Positions 21,294-29,249 of a stretch of DNA of 64,000 nt are shown here, in pieces (position 1 is the stretch's first letter; each line of letters begins with the position of its first letter). A program made the position numbers and the translations under genes. Source of the stretch: Larkinella sp. C7 (GTDB lineage Bacteria; Bacteroidota; Bacteroidia; Cytophagales; Spirosomataceae); assembly GCF_006149005.1 (NCBI RefSeq), contig NZ_VBSL01000013.1, forward strand, positions 1-64,000, read 5' to 3'. The notes under the pieces are model-generated. The model was not told where the DNA came from and did not search any database. It saw nothing but the letters and a program-made list of their open reading frames with translations.

Positions 21294-21402
21294 GAGTTAA
21301 GAGTTATGAGTGAAGAGTTATGAATTATTAGTGCTATCTTGGTTTAAGGATGCGCATTCATCATTTTAACTCTTAATTCTTCACTCATAATTCTTAACTC
21401 TT
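21292..21402. repeat. Heptad-periodic inverted repeat after the GH13 gene
   Basis: The arms 21292-21326 and 21368-21402 are each 35 bases (5 x 7) and pair with few mismatches. The left arm reads as AAGAGTT/ATGAGTG-type heptamers. It begins at the stop codon of the GH13 gene and ends 19 bp before the next start. Confidence 0.85.
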
Positions 21403-21421
21403 CAATCCTAAATTAACTTGC

Positions 21422-23458
21422 ATGATCCGGGGAGTCTTACTGGTGCTGGGATGTGTGGTGCTTCTTTTACCTGCGGTTTCGGGTCAAACCGTGCAGTGGG
21501 CCAGTTCCGTCGTCGGTTTTTCGTCGGAAGGCCGGGGGGAAGCCTACTCGCAGCAATACCGGGCGAATCAAATTTTGGGAAAACCGAACCGGCTTCCACA
21601 AGTTGGTGACAACGTCTGCGCCTGGTCACCGCTCTACCCCGACGGCCCGAACGAGGAATGGATTACGGTTCGGTTTGCCGCAGCCATTCCCATTCACCAG
21701 ATCGCCATCTTCCAGAGCGGCAACCCCGGCGCCATTAGCCAGGTCCTGATCATCGACGGCTCGGGGCGGGAAATCCCGGTTTATCAGATGGGTCCTTCGG
21801 CTCAGATCGCCGAGAGTGGCCAAACGCCCATCCTCCGCATTGCGCCCACCGACCCGGTTATCACCGCCAACACCATCAAACTGGTCATTAGCCCCAACCG
21901 GATTAAAGGCCCCAATCAGATCGACGCCATCGGAATTTCGTCCGATCCGCAGCCCATCGACATTGCCATCAACGTGTCCAAAGATGCGCCCAAAGACCTG
22001 GTAAAGGAAAACATCGGTGCGCAGGTCAATTCGCGGGGGCAGGAAGTAGCGCCGGTAATTTCGCCGGACGGCAAAACGCTGTATTTCACCCGGGGGCAGC
22101 ACGAACGCAATACCGGCGACCCCAAAAGCCAGGACGTCTGGTATTCGACGCTTCAACCCAATGGCGAATGGGGAAACGCAATCAACATTGGCCCACCGAT
22201 CAATACGACCGCCGATAACGCCGTTAGTGGCATGTCACCGGATGGCCGGACCATTTACCTCATCAACGTCTACAAACCCGACGGTTCCGTTACCTACGGT
22301 TTATCCAAATCGACGCTGGGCAAGAATGGCTGGTCGTTTCCGGTCGAGTGTGTAATTGCCAACAACCACAACCTCCACAAAAATGCGTACACTGAATACG
22401 CGATTGTGCCGGATGGCAAAACGATGGTGTTGTCCGTTCAGCGACGGAATTCGCTGGGAAACAAGGATTTATACGTTTCGTTTTTACAACCGAACCAAAC
22501 CTGGAGCGAACCCGTCAGCATGGGGCCGGTTCTGAATACCGCCGAATACGAAGGTGCACCCTTCGTGGCTTCCGACTCCCGAACGCTCTATTTTACGTCA
22601 GCCGGGCGGCCCGAATACGGCAACGGGGATATTTTCGTCAGCCGTCGGCTCGATGATTCCTGGACCAACTGGTCGGAGCCGGAAAACCTGGGGCCGGTTA
22701 TCAACACCCCGGAATGGGATGGGTATTTCACCATTCCGGCCACCGGTGATTACGCCTACCTGAGTTCCATCCAGAATTCGATGGGTGGCGAAGATATTTT
22801 TCGGCTGAAACTGTACCCGGCCATCAAACCCGACCCCGTGGCCATCGTGTCGGGTCAGGTCATCGATGGCGTCACCAAAAAACCGGTCGCTGCGGAGGTT
22901 TTTTCGACAATTGCCCCCGAAAACAAAGAACACAGCCGGATTGCCTACGATCCCGAAACCGGCGATTTCAAGCTGTTGCTGGCGATGTCGAGCAGTTATA
23001 ATCTGACGGCCAAACGCGAAGGTTACTTCCCGTCTACCGAACTGGTCGACCTCAGCAAAGACAAACGCTTCAAGGAAATCCGGAAAAATCTCATTTTAAC
23101 GCCGATCAAAGCCGGGCAGCGGGTCGTCCTGCGCGACGTCCTGTTCGAACAAAGCAAAGCCATTCTTTTATCCGGCTCAACGGTCGAACTCGACCGCGTG
23201 GTGCAGATGCTGAAAGAGTACCCAACGATGGAAATTCAGGTCGATGGACACACTGATAACCAGGGCATTTGGGACCTCAACATGAAACTGTCGCAGGACC
23301 GGGTCCGGGTGGTCAAAGAGTATCTGCTGGCGCAGGGCATTCCCGACCTCCGCATCCAGACCAAAGCCTGGGGGCCGAGCAAACCGATCGCCAGTAACGA
23401 GACCGAGGAGAAGCGTCGATTGAACCGAAGAGTAGAATTTACGATCCTGAAAATGTAA
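21422..23458 (+). CDS. OmpA-family protein with PD40 propeller
   Basis: 678 residues. A signal peptide (about 1-24, ending VSGQ) precedes a beta-rich N-terminal domain, PD40/TolB-like propeller repeats (about 200-460, with ISPDGKTLYF, MSPDGRTIYL, VASDSRTLYF), a carboxypeptidase-regulatory-like fold (VSGQVIDGVTKKPV, about 475-560) and an OmpA C-terminal peptidoglycan-binding domain (about 570-678, with VDGHTDNQG and RLNRRVEF). Likely an outer-membrane lipid- or barrel-associated protein linking envelope and cell wall. This layout is frequent near T9SS genes in Bacteroidota (PorE-like), but identity is not certain. Confidence 0.85.
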   Translation: MIRGVLLVLGCVVLLLPAVSGQTVQWASSVVGFSSEGRGEAYSQQYRANQILGKPNRLPQVGDNVCAWSPLYPDGPNEEWITVRFAAAIPIHQIAIFQSGNPGAISQVLIIDGSGREIPVYQMGPSAQIAESGQTPILRIAPTDPVITANTIKLVISPNRIKGPNQIDAIGISSDPQPIDIAINVSKDAPKDLVKENIGAQVNSRGQEVAPVISPDGKTLYFTRGQHERNTGDPKSQDVWYSTLQPNGEWGNAINIGPPINTTADNAVSGMSPDGRTIYLINVYKPDGSVTYGLSKSTLGKNGWSFPVECVIANNHNLHKNAYTEYAIVPDGKTMVLSVQRRNSLGNKDLYVSFLQPNQTWSEPVSMGPVLNTAEYEGAPFVASDSRTLYFTSAGRPEYGNGDIFVSRRLDDSWTNWSEPENLGPVINTPEWDGYFTIPATGDYAYLSSIQNSMGGEDIFRLKLYPAIKPDPVAIVSGQVIDGVTKKPVAAEVFSTIAPENKEHSRIAYDPETGDFKLLLAMSSSYNLTAKREGYFPSTELVDLSKDKRFKEIRKNLILTPIKAGQRVVLRDVLFEQSKAILLSGSTVELDRVVQMLKEYPTMEIQVDGHTDNQGIWDLNMKLSQDRVRVVKEYLLAQGIPDLRIQTKAWGPSKPIASNETEEKRRLNRRVEFTILKM

Positions 23459-23511
23459 AGTCCCACAAATCAGTTTAATTTTACCCGCAGAAAAGTTATA
23501 GTATTGGATTA

Positions 23512-25302
23512 ATGTCTCTATCGCCCCCTCGTCGAACGTCTGTTTTTATTCTGTCCGGAATTATTCTGCTGGCTTTTATCCTCCGTATTTACCGATCCGA
23601 CACCTACGGTATCTGGTTTGACGAAAAGGCGACGCTCCTCATCAGCCAGTGCATTGCGATGGAAGGGGCCAATCAACACGATGTATTCGACAAGAAGGAT
23701 TCGCCTTATTTTACGCCCAAAGAGTTCTGGAAACCCAAAACCTTCGCCGATTTCAGTGAAGCCGTTCAGCGGAGCGACATTGGCCACAGTCCGGCCTATT
23801 ATGCGGTTTTGTGGATTTGGGAAGAGATTTTCGGCCTCAGCGATTTATCGATCCGGTTTCCTTCGATCATCTTCAGCACACTAACGGTTTTACTCGTTTA
23901 TTTTTTTGCCAAACGTCATTTCCGGCTGGAACCGGAATCGGCAACCCGGCTGGCGTTGATCAGCGCGTTCATTGCTGCCATCGAACCGTTGTTCATCGCC
24001 CACAGCCACATCGCCCGCAACTATTCGATGACGTTCTTTCTGACGTTGCTGTCGACGCACGTTTTTCTGATCATCATGGAAAAAGAGCAGAAAAAGAAAG
24101 CCCCGGCGCAACTGTATGTCGGCTATTGCGCGCTCATTGCCACTTCGATTCTGTCTCATTACCTGACGGTTACGGTTTTTTTGTGCCACGGTTTGTACAC
24201 CCTGCTCTACGTCCGCAAATGGCCGATGTGGTATAAACTGGGCGCATCCTTCGCCGTTGCCATCGGGTTCGTATCGCTGTGGATGATTTTCGGCGGGGGG
24301 CAATCCACGTTTTTCACCCTGAACCACCAGGCCGTTTTCTATCGCAACCTGGCGCTGACCAATCCCGTGAACAGCGGATTTGGCCTGATTCTTCCGGCCA
24401 CGATTCCCAACGTTTTCTGGCGATCACTGCCCATCTGGAGCGATCTCGTGCTGTTTACCAACGGCCTGGCGACGGCAACGGCGGGCTACCGGAATGTGGG
24501 GGTTGCGCTTCTCATCGGCCTGCTTTCGGTATTCCTTATTTACCGGTACCGGAACCAGCGCCAGCCCCCTCAGTGGGTCAAATTCGGGCTGCCCGTTCTG
24601 ATGCTGGCCGGGCTGGCTTTCTACAGCATTTATCCGTTGCAGCACCTGGTATTGTCGGCGACGCTGCCGCTTTTTTACCTGATGATTGTGGCTTTGCTGG
24701 AAGATTTCAGGCCGAACGACCGCCCGTTGATCGTTTTTCTGGTGCTGCTTTCCGTGGTTCCGACGCTGTTTCTGATCCTGATGGCGTTCCGTTCCGGGCA
24801 TACCTACGGGCTCACGCAGCGGTATTCGGGCTTTTCATTTCCGTATGTGATCATTCTCGTTGCCATCCTGATTCGGAAACTTTCGACGCAAAAATTGTGG
24901 CTTAGTTTACCACTGACGGCGGTTTTGATCATTCAGGGTGGTTTGGTCATTCAACTGCTGCAACGCATCTATAACGATACGGCAGCGAAGTATACGTCGT
25001 TTTCCGTTCCCCGTACCACCAATCCGTTTCGCGAATCCGCGAAGAAAATTGAAGAACTCTATGCCCCGGGCGATACGGTTTTGTATCCGTCGCTGAAACG
25101 CCGGGAATACTCCGATATCGACAAAAGCGGTCGGCCGTATGCCATTATCGACGCGCAGTTGGTTAACATCTATTTGCCGAAAGACGCCACCTATTACCAG
25201 CGCATCGACCCCATGGAACGGGATAAGATTGTACTGGTCAAAGGCAAGACGGGCCAGAAAATCACTATCTTTGACCTCGAAGGAACGAAATACAGGTATT
25301 AA
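23512..25302 (+). CDS. Polytopic membrane glycosyltransferase (GT39/ArnT-like)
   Basis: 596 residues with an N-terminal helix, an acidic pair in the first external loop (WFDEKAT), which in this superfamily contacts the polyprenyl-phosphate sugar donor, about ten further hydrophobic segments, and a soluble C-terminal domain from about 500. It would move a sugar from a lipid donor to a periplasmic acceptor. Its stop overlaps the start region of the transketolase N-subunit (next ATG at 25303), so it heads the glycan operon. Confidence 0.8.
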   Translation: MSLSPPRRTSVFILSGIILLAFILRIYRSDTYGIWFDEKATLLISQCIAMEGANQHDVFDKKDSPYFTPKEFWKPKTFADFSEAVQRSDIGHSPAYYAVLWIWEEIFGLSDLSIRFPSIIFSTLTVLLVYFFAKRHFRLEPESATRLALISAFIAAIEPLFIAHSHIARNYSMTFFLTLLSTHVFLIIMEKEQKKKAPAQLYVGYCALIATSILSHYLTVTVFLCHGLYTLLYVRKWPMWYKLGASFAVAIGFVSLWMIFGGGQSTFFTLNHQAVFYRNLALTNPVNSGFGLILPATIPNVFWRSLPIWSDLVLFTNGLATATAGYRNVGVALLIGLLSVFLIYRYRNQRQPPQWVKFGLPVLMLAGLAFYSIYPLQHLVLSATLPLFYLMIVALLEDFRPNDRPLIVFLVLLSVVPTLFLILMAFRSGHTYGLTQRYSGFSFPYVIILVAILIRKLSTQKLWLSLPLTAVLIIQGGLVIQLLQRIYNDTAAKYTSFSVPRTTNPFRESAKKIEELYAPGDTVLYPSLKRREYSDIDKSGRPYAIIDAQLVNIYLPKDATYYQRIDPMERDKIVLVKGKTGQKITIFDLEGTKYRY

Positions 25303-26118
25303 ATGACTTCACCAGCACTCACAACCGATATTACGACCCTCAGCGGCCAACTGCGGCTGAAGGTTCTCGAATTGTATAATAAGGCCCATGCCGGCCACAT
25401 TGGCTGCTCGCTGAGCTGCCTCGATATGATGATTGCCTCACTGATTCTGCGGAAACAGGAAGAAGATACGTTCATCCTGTCGAAAGGCCATGCCGCAGCG
25501 GCACTCTACGTTTGCCTGAATCACCTGGGCGAAATTTCGGACGAACAACTGCAATCGTTCTACAAAAACGGCACCACCCTGCCCGCTCACCCCGCGCCCA
25601 ACAAACACAAAGGCATTCCGTTTGCCACCGGCTCGCTCGGTCACGGTTTTCCCATTGCGTCGGGCATTGCGCACGCGAACAAATTGCAGGGCAACACCAA
25701 CGCCGTGTATGTGCTGATGTCGGACGGGGAAACCAACGAAGGCACCACCTGGGAAGCCGCCCATTACGCCCTGCAACAGGGACTGGATAACCTGACGGTG
25801 CTGATCGACAAAAACGGTTTGCAGGGGTTTGGCCCCACTGCCGAAGTGTTTGGCGACACGGCCGATGTGGCGAAATGGAAAGCCATCGGGTTTGACGTTG
25901 TGGAAGCCGATGGTCATGATGTGGAAGCCCTGCTCGTGATCCTCGATACGCTGCGGCTGCAAACCAATGGCAAGCCCAAAGTCATTATTGCCCACACGGT
26001 GAAAGGCAAAGGCGTTTCGTATATGGAAAACCGGCTCGAATGGCATTACCTGCCCATGACCGCCGACCTCTACGACCAGGCCTGCAACGATATAAACGAC
26101 CGGTATTTTGCCGCTTAA
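25303..26118 (+). CDS. Transketolase, N-terminal (TPP-binding) subunit
   Basis: 271 residues, about the N-terminal third of a transketolase. H32 (AGHIG) and H63 (SKGHAA) match the active-site histidines. The TPP motif is SDGETNEG to IDKNG, with Asp near 143 and Asn near 168; the usual first Gly of GDG is Ser. The pyrimidine-binding half is in a separate gene at 28269, with an epimerase-glycosyltransferase gene between. It starts one base after the membrane glycosyltransferase gene ends, so they are translationally coupled. Pathway role in glycan precursor synthesis is inference. Confidence 0.9.
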   Translation: MTSPALTTDITTLSGQLRLKVLELYNKAHAGHIGCSLSCLDMMIASLILRKQEEDTFILSKGHAAAALYVCLNHLGEISDEQLQSFYKNGTTLPAHPAPNKHKGIPFATGSLGHGFPIASGIAHANKLQGNTNAVYVLMSDGETNEGTTWEAAHYALQQGLDNLTVLIDKNGLQGFGPTAEVFGDTADVAKWKAIGFDVVEADGHDVEALLVILDTLRLQTNGKPKVIIAHTVKGKGVSYMENRLEWHYLPMTADLYDQACNDINDRYFAA

Positions 26119-26162
26119 ACCTGTGCAGTAAACAGGTTCCGATCCATACTAGTTAACCACGA

Positions 26163-28160
26163 ATGTCTAAACAGATCCTACCGTACCAGGACAGCATCCT
26201 TCAACTAAAAGGACCCATTTTCGTCTTCGGAGCCAGCGGCTTTATCGGTGCCAATTTATTCGATCAGATTTTTCAGCTCCGTAAGGATTGCTACGCCCTG
26301 ACGCACGACGCCACCAAAGCCTGGCGGCTGAAGTTGCTGAACGTTCCGACGGAAAATGTCATACACTGCGATATACTTTCCCATAAATCAGTTCAGGAAA
26401 TTTTTGACCGCTACAAACCCCGCACCATCTTCAATCTGGCGGCATACGGGGCCTATAGCAAACAGAAAAACGTCAACCTGACCTACGAAACCAACGTCAA
26501 CGGCACGGTCAATATTCTCGAAAACTGCACGCCCGACACGGTGTATATCCACGCCGGCAGCAGTTCGGAATACGGTTTTAACTGCACCGCCCCGAAAGAA
26601 ACCGACCGCGTCGAACCCAACAGCCACTATGCCGTTTCGAAAGTTTCGGCGGCTTACATGCTGGAATTTTACGCCCGCGTCCATGGCCTCAAAACCCTGA
26701 ACCTGCGGTTGTATTCGATTTACGGCGGCTGGGAAGAACCCGACCGGCTGATTCCCCGGCTGGTGGAAGAAGCCCGGAAAGACACCCTGCCCCCACTGGT
26801 TTCGCCCGACATCAGCCGCGATTTTGTCTACATCGACGATTGCGTGGAAGCCTTTGTTCAGGCCGCCCTGAAAGTCGACAAAACCATCAGCGGACGGTCG
26901 TATAACATTGCGACGGGTCAGAAAACGACCATGCGCGAGCTGGTCGACGAGACCCGCAACACCTTTGGTTTGACCATTGACCCCGTCTGGGGCAGCATGG
27001 GAAACCGGCAGTGGGACCTCAGCGACTGGTATGGCGACCCCGAAGCCGCCAACGCCGACCTCGGCTGGAAAGCCCGGACGCCCCTGGGCGTCGGACTCCG
27101 GAAAACCGCCGACTGGCAGATCCAGCACGACTATGCCGAGCGCGTGCTGCCTGCGTTTGCCAACCCCACGCTCAACCCCGTTATCACGGCCATCATTGCC
27201 TGTTACAAAGACGCCCAGGCCATTCCGTATATGTATGATCGGCTGGTCAAGACGTTCAACGAAATGAAGGTCCGGTACGAAATCATTTTCGTGAACGACA
27301 ATTCGCCGGACAACCAGGAAGAAGTCATCGACGGAATTTGCGCGAAAGACCCCAACGTGATCGGCATTACCCATTCGCGCAACTTCGGTTCGCAGTCGGC
27401 TTTTCTGAGCGGCATGGAAATTTCGTCGGGCGATGCCGTGGTGCTGATGGACGGCGATTTGCAGGACCCGCCCGAAATCATTCCCAGCTTCTACGAAAAA
27501 TGGCAGCAGGGTTTTGACGTCACGTATGGCGTCCGGGTGCAGCGTGAAATGCCGCCCCACGTTCATTTTTTTTACCGGACGTTCTACCGGCTGTTCAAGA
27601 AAATGTCTTACATCAACATTCCGGTCGATGCGGGTGATTTCTCGATGATCGATCAGAAAGTGGTTCGTGAACTCGTGGCCCTGCCCGAAACCGAGCAGTT
27701 TCTGCGCGGACTGCGGGCCTGGGTGGGGTTCAAGCAAACCGGCGTCGGTTATGTGCGGCCTGAGCGGATGTTCGGCGTATCGACCAACAACTGGACGAAA
27801 AACATCTGGTGGGCGAAAAAAGCCATTTTCTCGTTCAGTTTTGCCCCGCTCGAATTGATGTCCTACGCCGGATTCCTGCTAACCGGGCTGTCGCTGCTGG
27901 GCATTCTCTGGCAGATTTTGGCTAAATTTGTGTTCTTCCCCAACACCCCCGCCGGTATCTCGACCATCATTGTGCTGGTCATGCTGTTCGGTGGCATCAA
28001 TTTGCTGGGCGTGTCGTTTGTCGGAGAATACATCAGCAAGATTTTTGAAGAAACGAAAAAGCGACCCAAATTTATCCGCACCAAGGTTCGGAAAGGCGAG
28101 CACCTCTACAAAACCGCATCCGAAATCCGGGCGCTGGTGGAAGCGAGAAAGACAAAATAA
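26163..28160 (+). CDS. Fusion: NAD-dependent sugar epimerase/dehydratase + GT2 glycosyltransferase
   Basis: 665 residues. Residues about 17-325 are an extended SDR sugar-nucleotide enzyme: FGASGFIG binds NAD, an SSSEYG segment supplies Ser, and Y156/K160 form YAVSK. Residues about 335-560 are a DPM1/GtrB-like GT2 domain with VNDNSPDNQ and the metal-binding DGD at 430-432 (LMDGDLQDP). Two membrane helices (about 565-590 and 600-630) follow, then a basic tail. The family pair is normally two proteins. The fusion would make a sugar nucleotide and then pass it to a polyprenyl phosphate for flipping, feeding the membrane glycosyltransferases around it. No frameshift is seen; the junction is continuous. 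Confidence 0.9.
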   Translation: MSKQILPYQDSILQLKGPIFVFGASGFIGANLFDQIFQLRKDCYALTHDATKAWRLKLLNVPTENVIHCDILSHKSVQEIFDRYKPRTIFNLAAYGAYSKQKNVNLTYETNVNGTVNILENCTPDTVYIHAGSSSEYGFNCTAPKETDRVEPNSHYAVSKVSAAYMLEFYARVHGLKTLNLRLYSIYGGWEEPDRLIPRLVEEARKDTLPPLVSPDISRDFVYIDDCVEAFVQAALKVDKTISGRSYNIATGQKTTMRELVDETRNTFGLTIDPVWGSMGNRQWDLSDWYGDPEAANADLGWKARTPLGVGLRKTADWQIQHDYAERVLPAFANPTLNPVITAIIACYKDAQAIPYMYDRLVKTFNEMKVRYEIIFVNDNSPDNQEEVIDGICAKDPNVIGITHSRNFGSQSAFLSGMEISSGDAVVLMDGDLQDPPEIIPSFYEKWQQGFDVTYGVRVQREMPPHVHFFYRTFYRLFKKMSYINIPVDAGDFSMIDQKVVRELVALPETEQFLRGLRAWVGFKQTGVGYVRPERMFGVSTNNWTKNIWWAKKAIFSFSFAPLELMSYAGFLLTGLSLLGILWQILAKFVFFPNTPAGISTIIVLVMLFGGINLLGVSFVGEYISKIFEETKKRPKFIRTKVRKGEHLYKTASEIRALVEARKTK

Positions 28161-28251
28161 GGTTTACGGTTTTCAGTTTACGGTTTACGGTGGGCTGACG
28201 CATGCTTAAAGCGTCAGCCCACCGTAAACCGTAAACTGAAAACCGTAAACC
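28161..28251. repeat. Perfect 41-bp inverted repeat with 9-nt loop, heptad-periodic
   Basis: The arms 28161-28201 and 28211-28251 are perfect reverse complements; the loop is ATGCTTAAA. The left arm reads as heptamers GGTTTAC, GGTTTTC, AGTTTAC, GGTTTAC. It starts at the base after the stop codon of the fusion gene and ends 17 bp before the transketolase C-subunit start. Confidence 0.95.
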
Positions 28252-28268
28252 ATAAACTAATCAAGTCT

Positions 28269-29180
28269 ATGCGTAAAGAATTTTCTGCTGCGATGGAACG
28301 GATTGCTGCGGCTGATGATAAAATCATCTTCATCACGGGCGACCTGGGATATAATGCACTTGAAAACGTGGCCGCCATCATGGGGCCGCGCTTCATCAAC
28401 GCCGGGGTGGCCGAACAGAACATGGTCGGCGTGGCCGCCGGAATGGCTTATAAAGGGTATAAAGTGTTCTGCTACAGCATCGCTCCCTTTGCGGTGTACC
28501 GCTGTCTCGAACAGTTTCGCAACGATGCCTGCCTGCACAATTTGCCGGTTTTTCTGGTTGGTAACGGCGGAGGTTACGGCTACGGCATCATGGGCTCCAC
28601 GCACCACGCCATCGAAGACCTGGCCTGCCTGAGCGGTTTGCAGAACGTCAAAACCTGGATTCCGGCCTTTGCCGACGAGATCGATTCGATTGTCGACAGC
28701 ATCGTTTCCGAAGGTCGCCCGGCGTATCTGCGGCTCGGTGCCGGGCCGAAAACGCCCGAAGGCAGCGAAACCACCGGATCGTTCAAGAAAGTGGTGAGCA
28801 GCGAAAATCCGAAAGGAACCGTTGTGGCCCTGGGGCCGGTAGCGGCCAATGTGCTGAAAGCCCTGCAAACGTCCGATGCCCTCGGGAATCAGTTCGACGT
28901 CTACACCGCCCTGAATCTGCCACTGGAGTTGCCGACGGACCTGGGTCGGCAATGGGCGGAAGCAAAAAATCTTTTGGTTGTGGAAGAACACGTCAGCATC
29001 GGTGGTCTGGCCCAGCAGTTGTCGGTAAAGCTACTCGAAAACGGCCTGTCGTTCCGGCAGTTTGTCAGTTTGTCGGCGCAGGGTTATCCCGACGGATTGT
29101 ATGGCGATCAGAGTTATCACCAGCAGCAATCCGGCCTGGATGCCACGTCAATTCAGGAAAAACTGGCGGCTTTTTTGTGA
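28269..29180 (+). CDS. Transketolase, C-terminal subunit
   Basis: 303 residues: the pyrimidine-binding domain followed by the C-terminal transketolase domain. The catalytic Glu that activates TPP is E49 (GVAEQNMVG). A GGYGYGIMGSTHHAIED segment and a Rossmann-like C-terminal domain are present. It should pair with the 25303 subunit as a heteromer. The long palindrome upstream may partly uncouple it from the preceding genes. Confidence 0.9.
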   Translation: MRKEFSAAMERIAAADDKIIFITGDLGYNALENVAAIMGPRFINAGVAEQNMVGVAAGMAYKGYKVFCYSIAPFAVYRCLEQFRNDACLHNLPVFLVGNGGGYGYGIMGSTHHAIEDLACLSGLQNVKTWIPAFADEIDSIVDSIVSEGRPAYLRLGAGPKTPEGSETTGSFKKVVSSENPKGTVVALGPVAANVLKALQTSDALGNQFDVYTALNLPLELPTDLGRQWAEAKNLLVVEEHVSIGGLAQQLSVKLLENGLSFRQFVSLSAQGYPDGLYGDQSYHQQQSGLDATSIQEKLAAFL

Positions 29181-29201
29181 TACGATCGTTACACAGGGTT
29201 G

Positions 29202-29236
29202 ATCAGAGAACATCAGCGGGAATCAGAGAGGATTTG
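29202..29236. repeat. Three ATCAG boxes at 10-bp spacing
   Basis: ATCAG occurs at 29202, 29212 and 29222 in the 69-bp gap before the first polytopic paralogue. The even phasing could be a protein-binding site or one arm of the intergenic repeat type seen at 34737. Confidence 0.4.
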
Positions 29237-29249
29237 TTGAGTTGACCGT

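Noticed and set aside
26388-27737. 449-codon minus-strand frame opposite the epimerase-GT2 fusion
   Set aside because: Antisense shadow; the forward protein has intact catalytic motifs on both sides.
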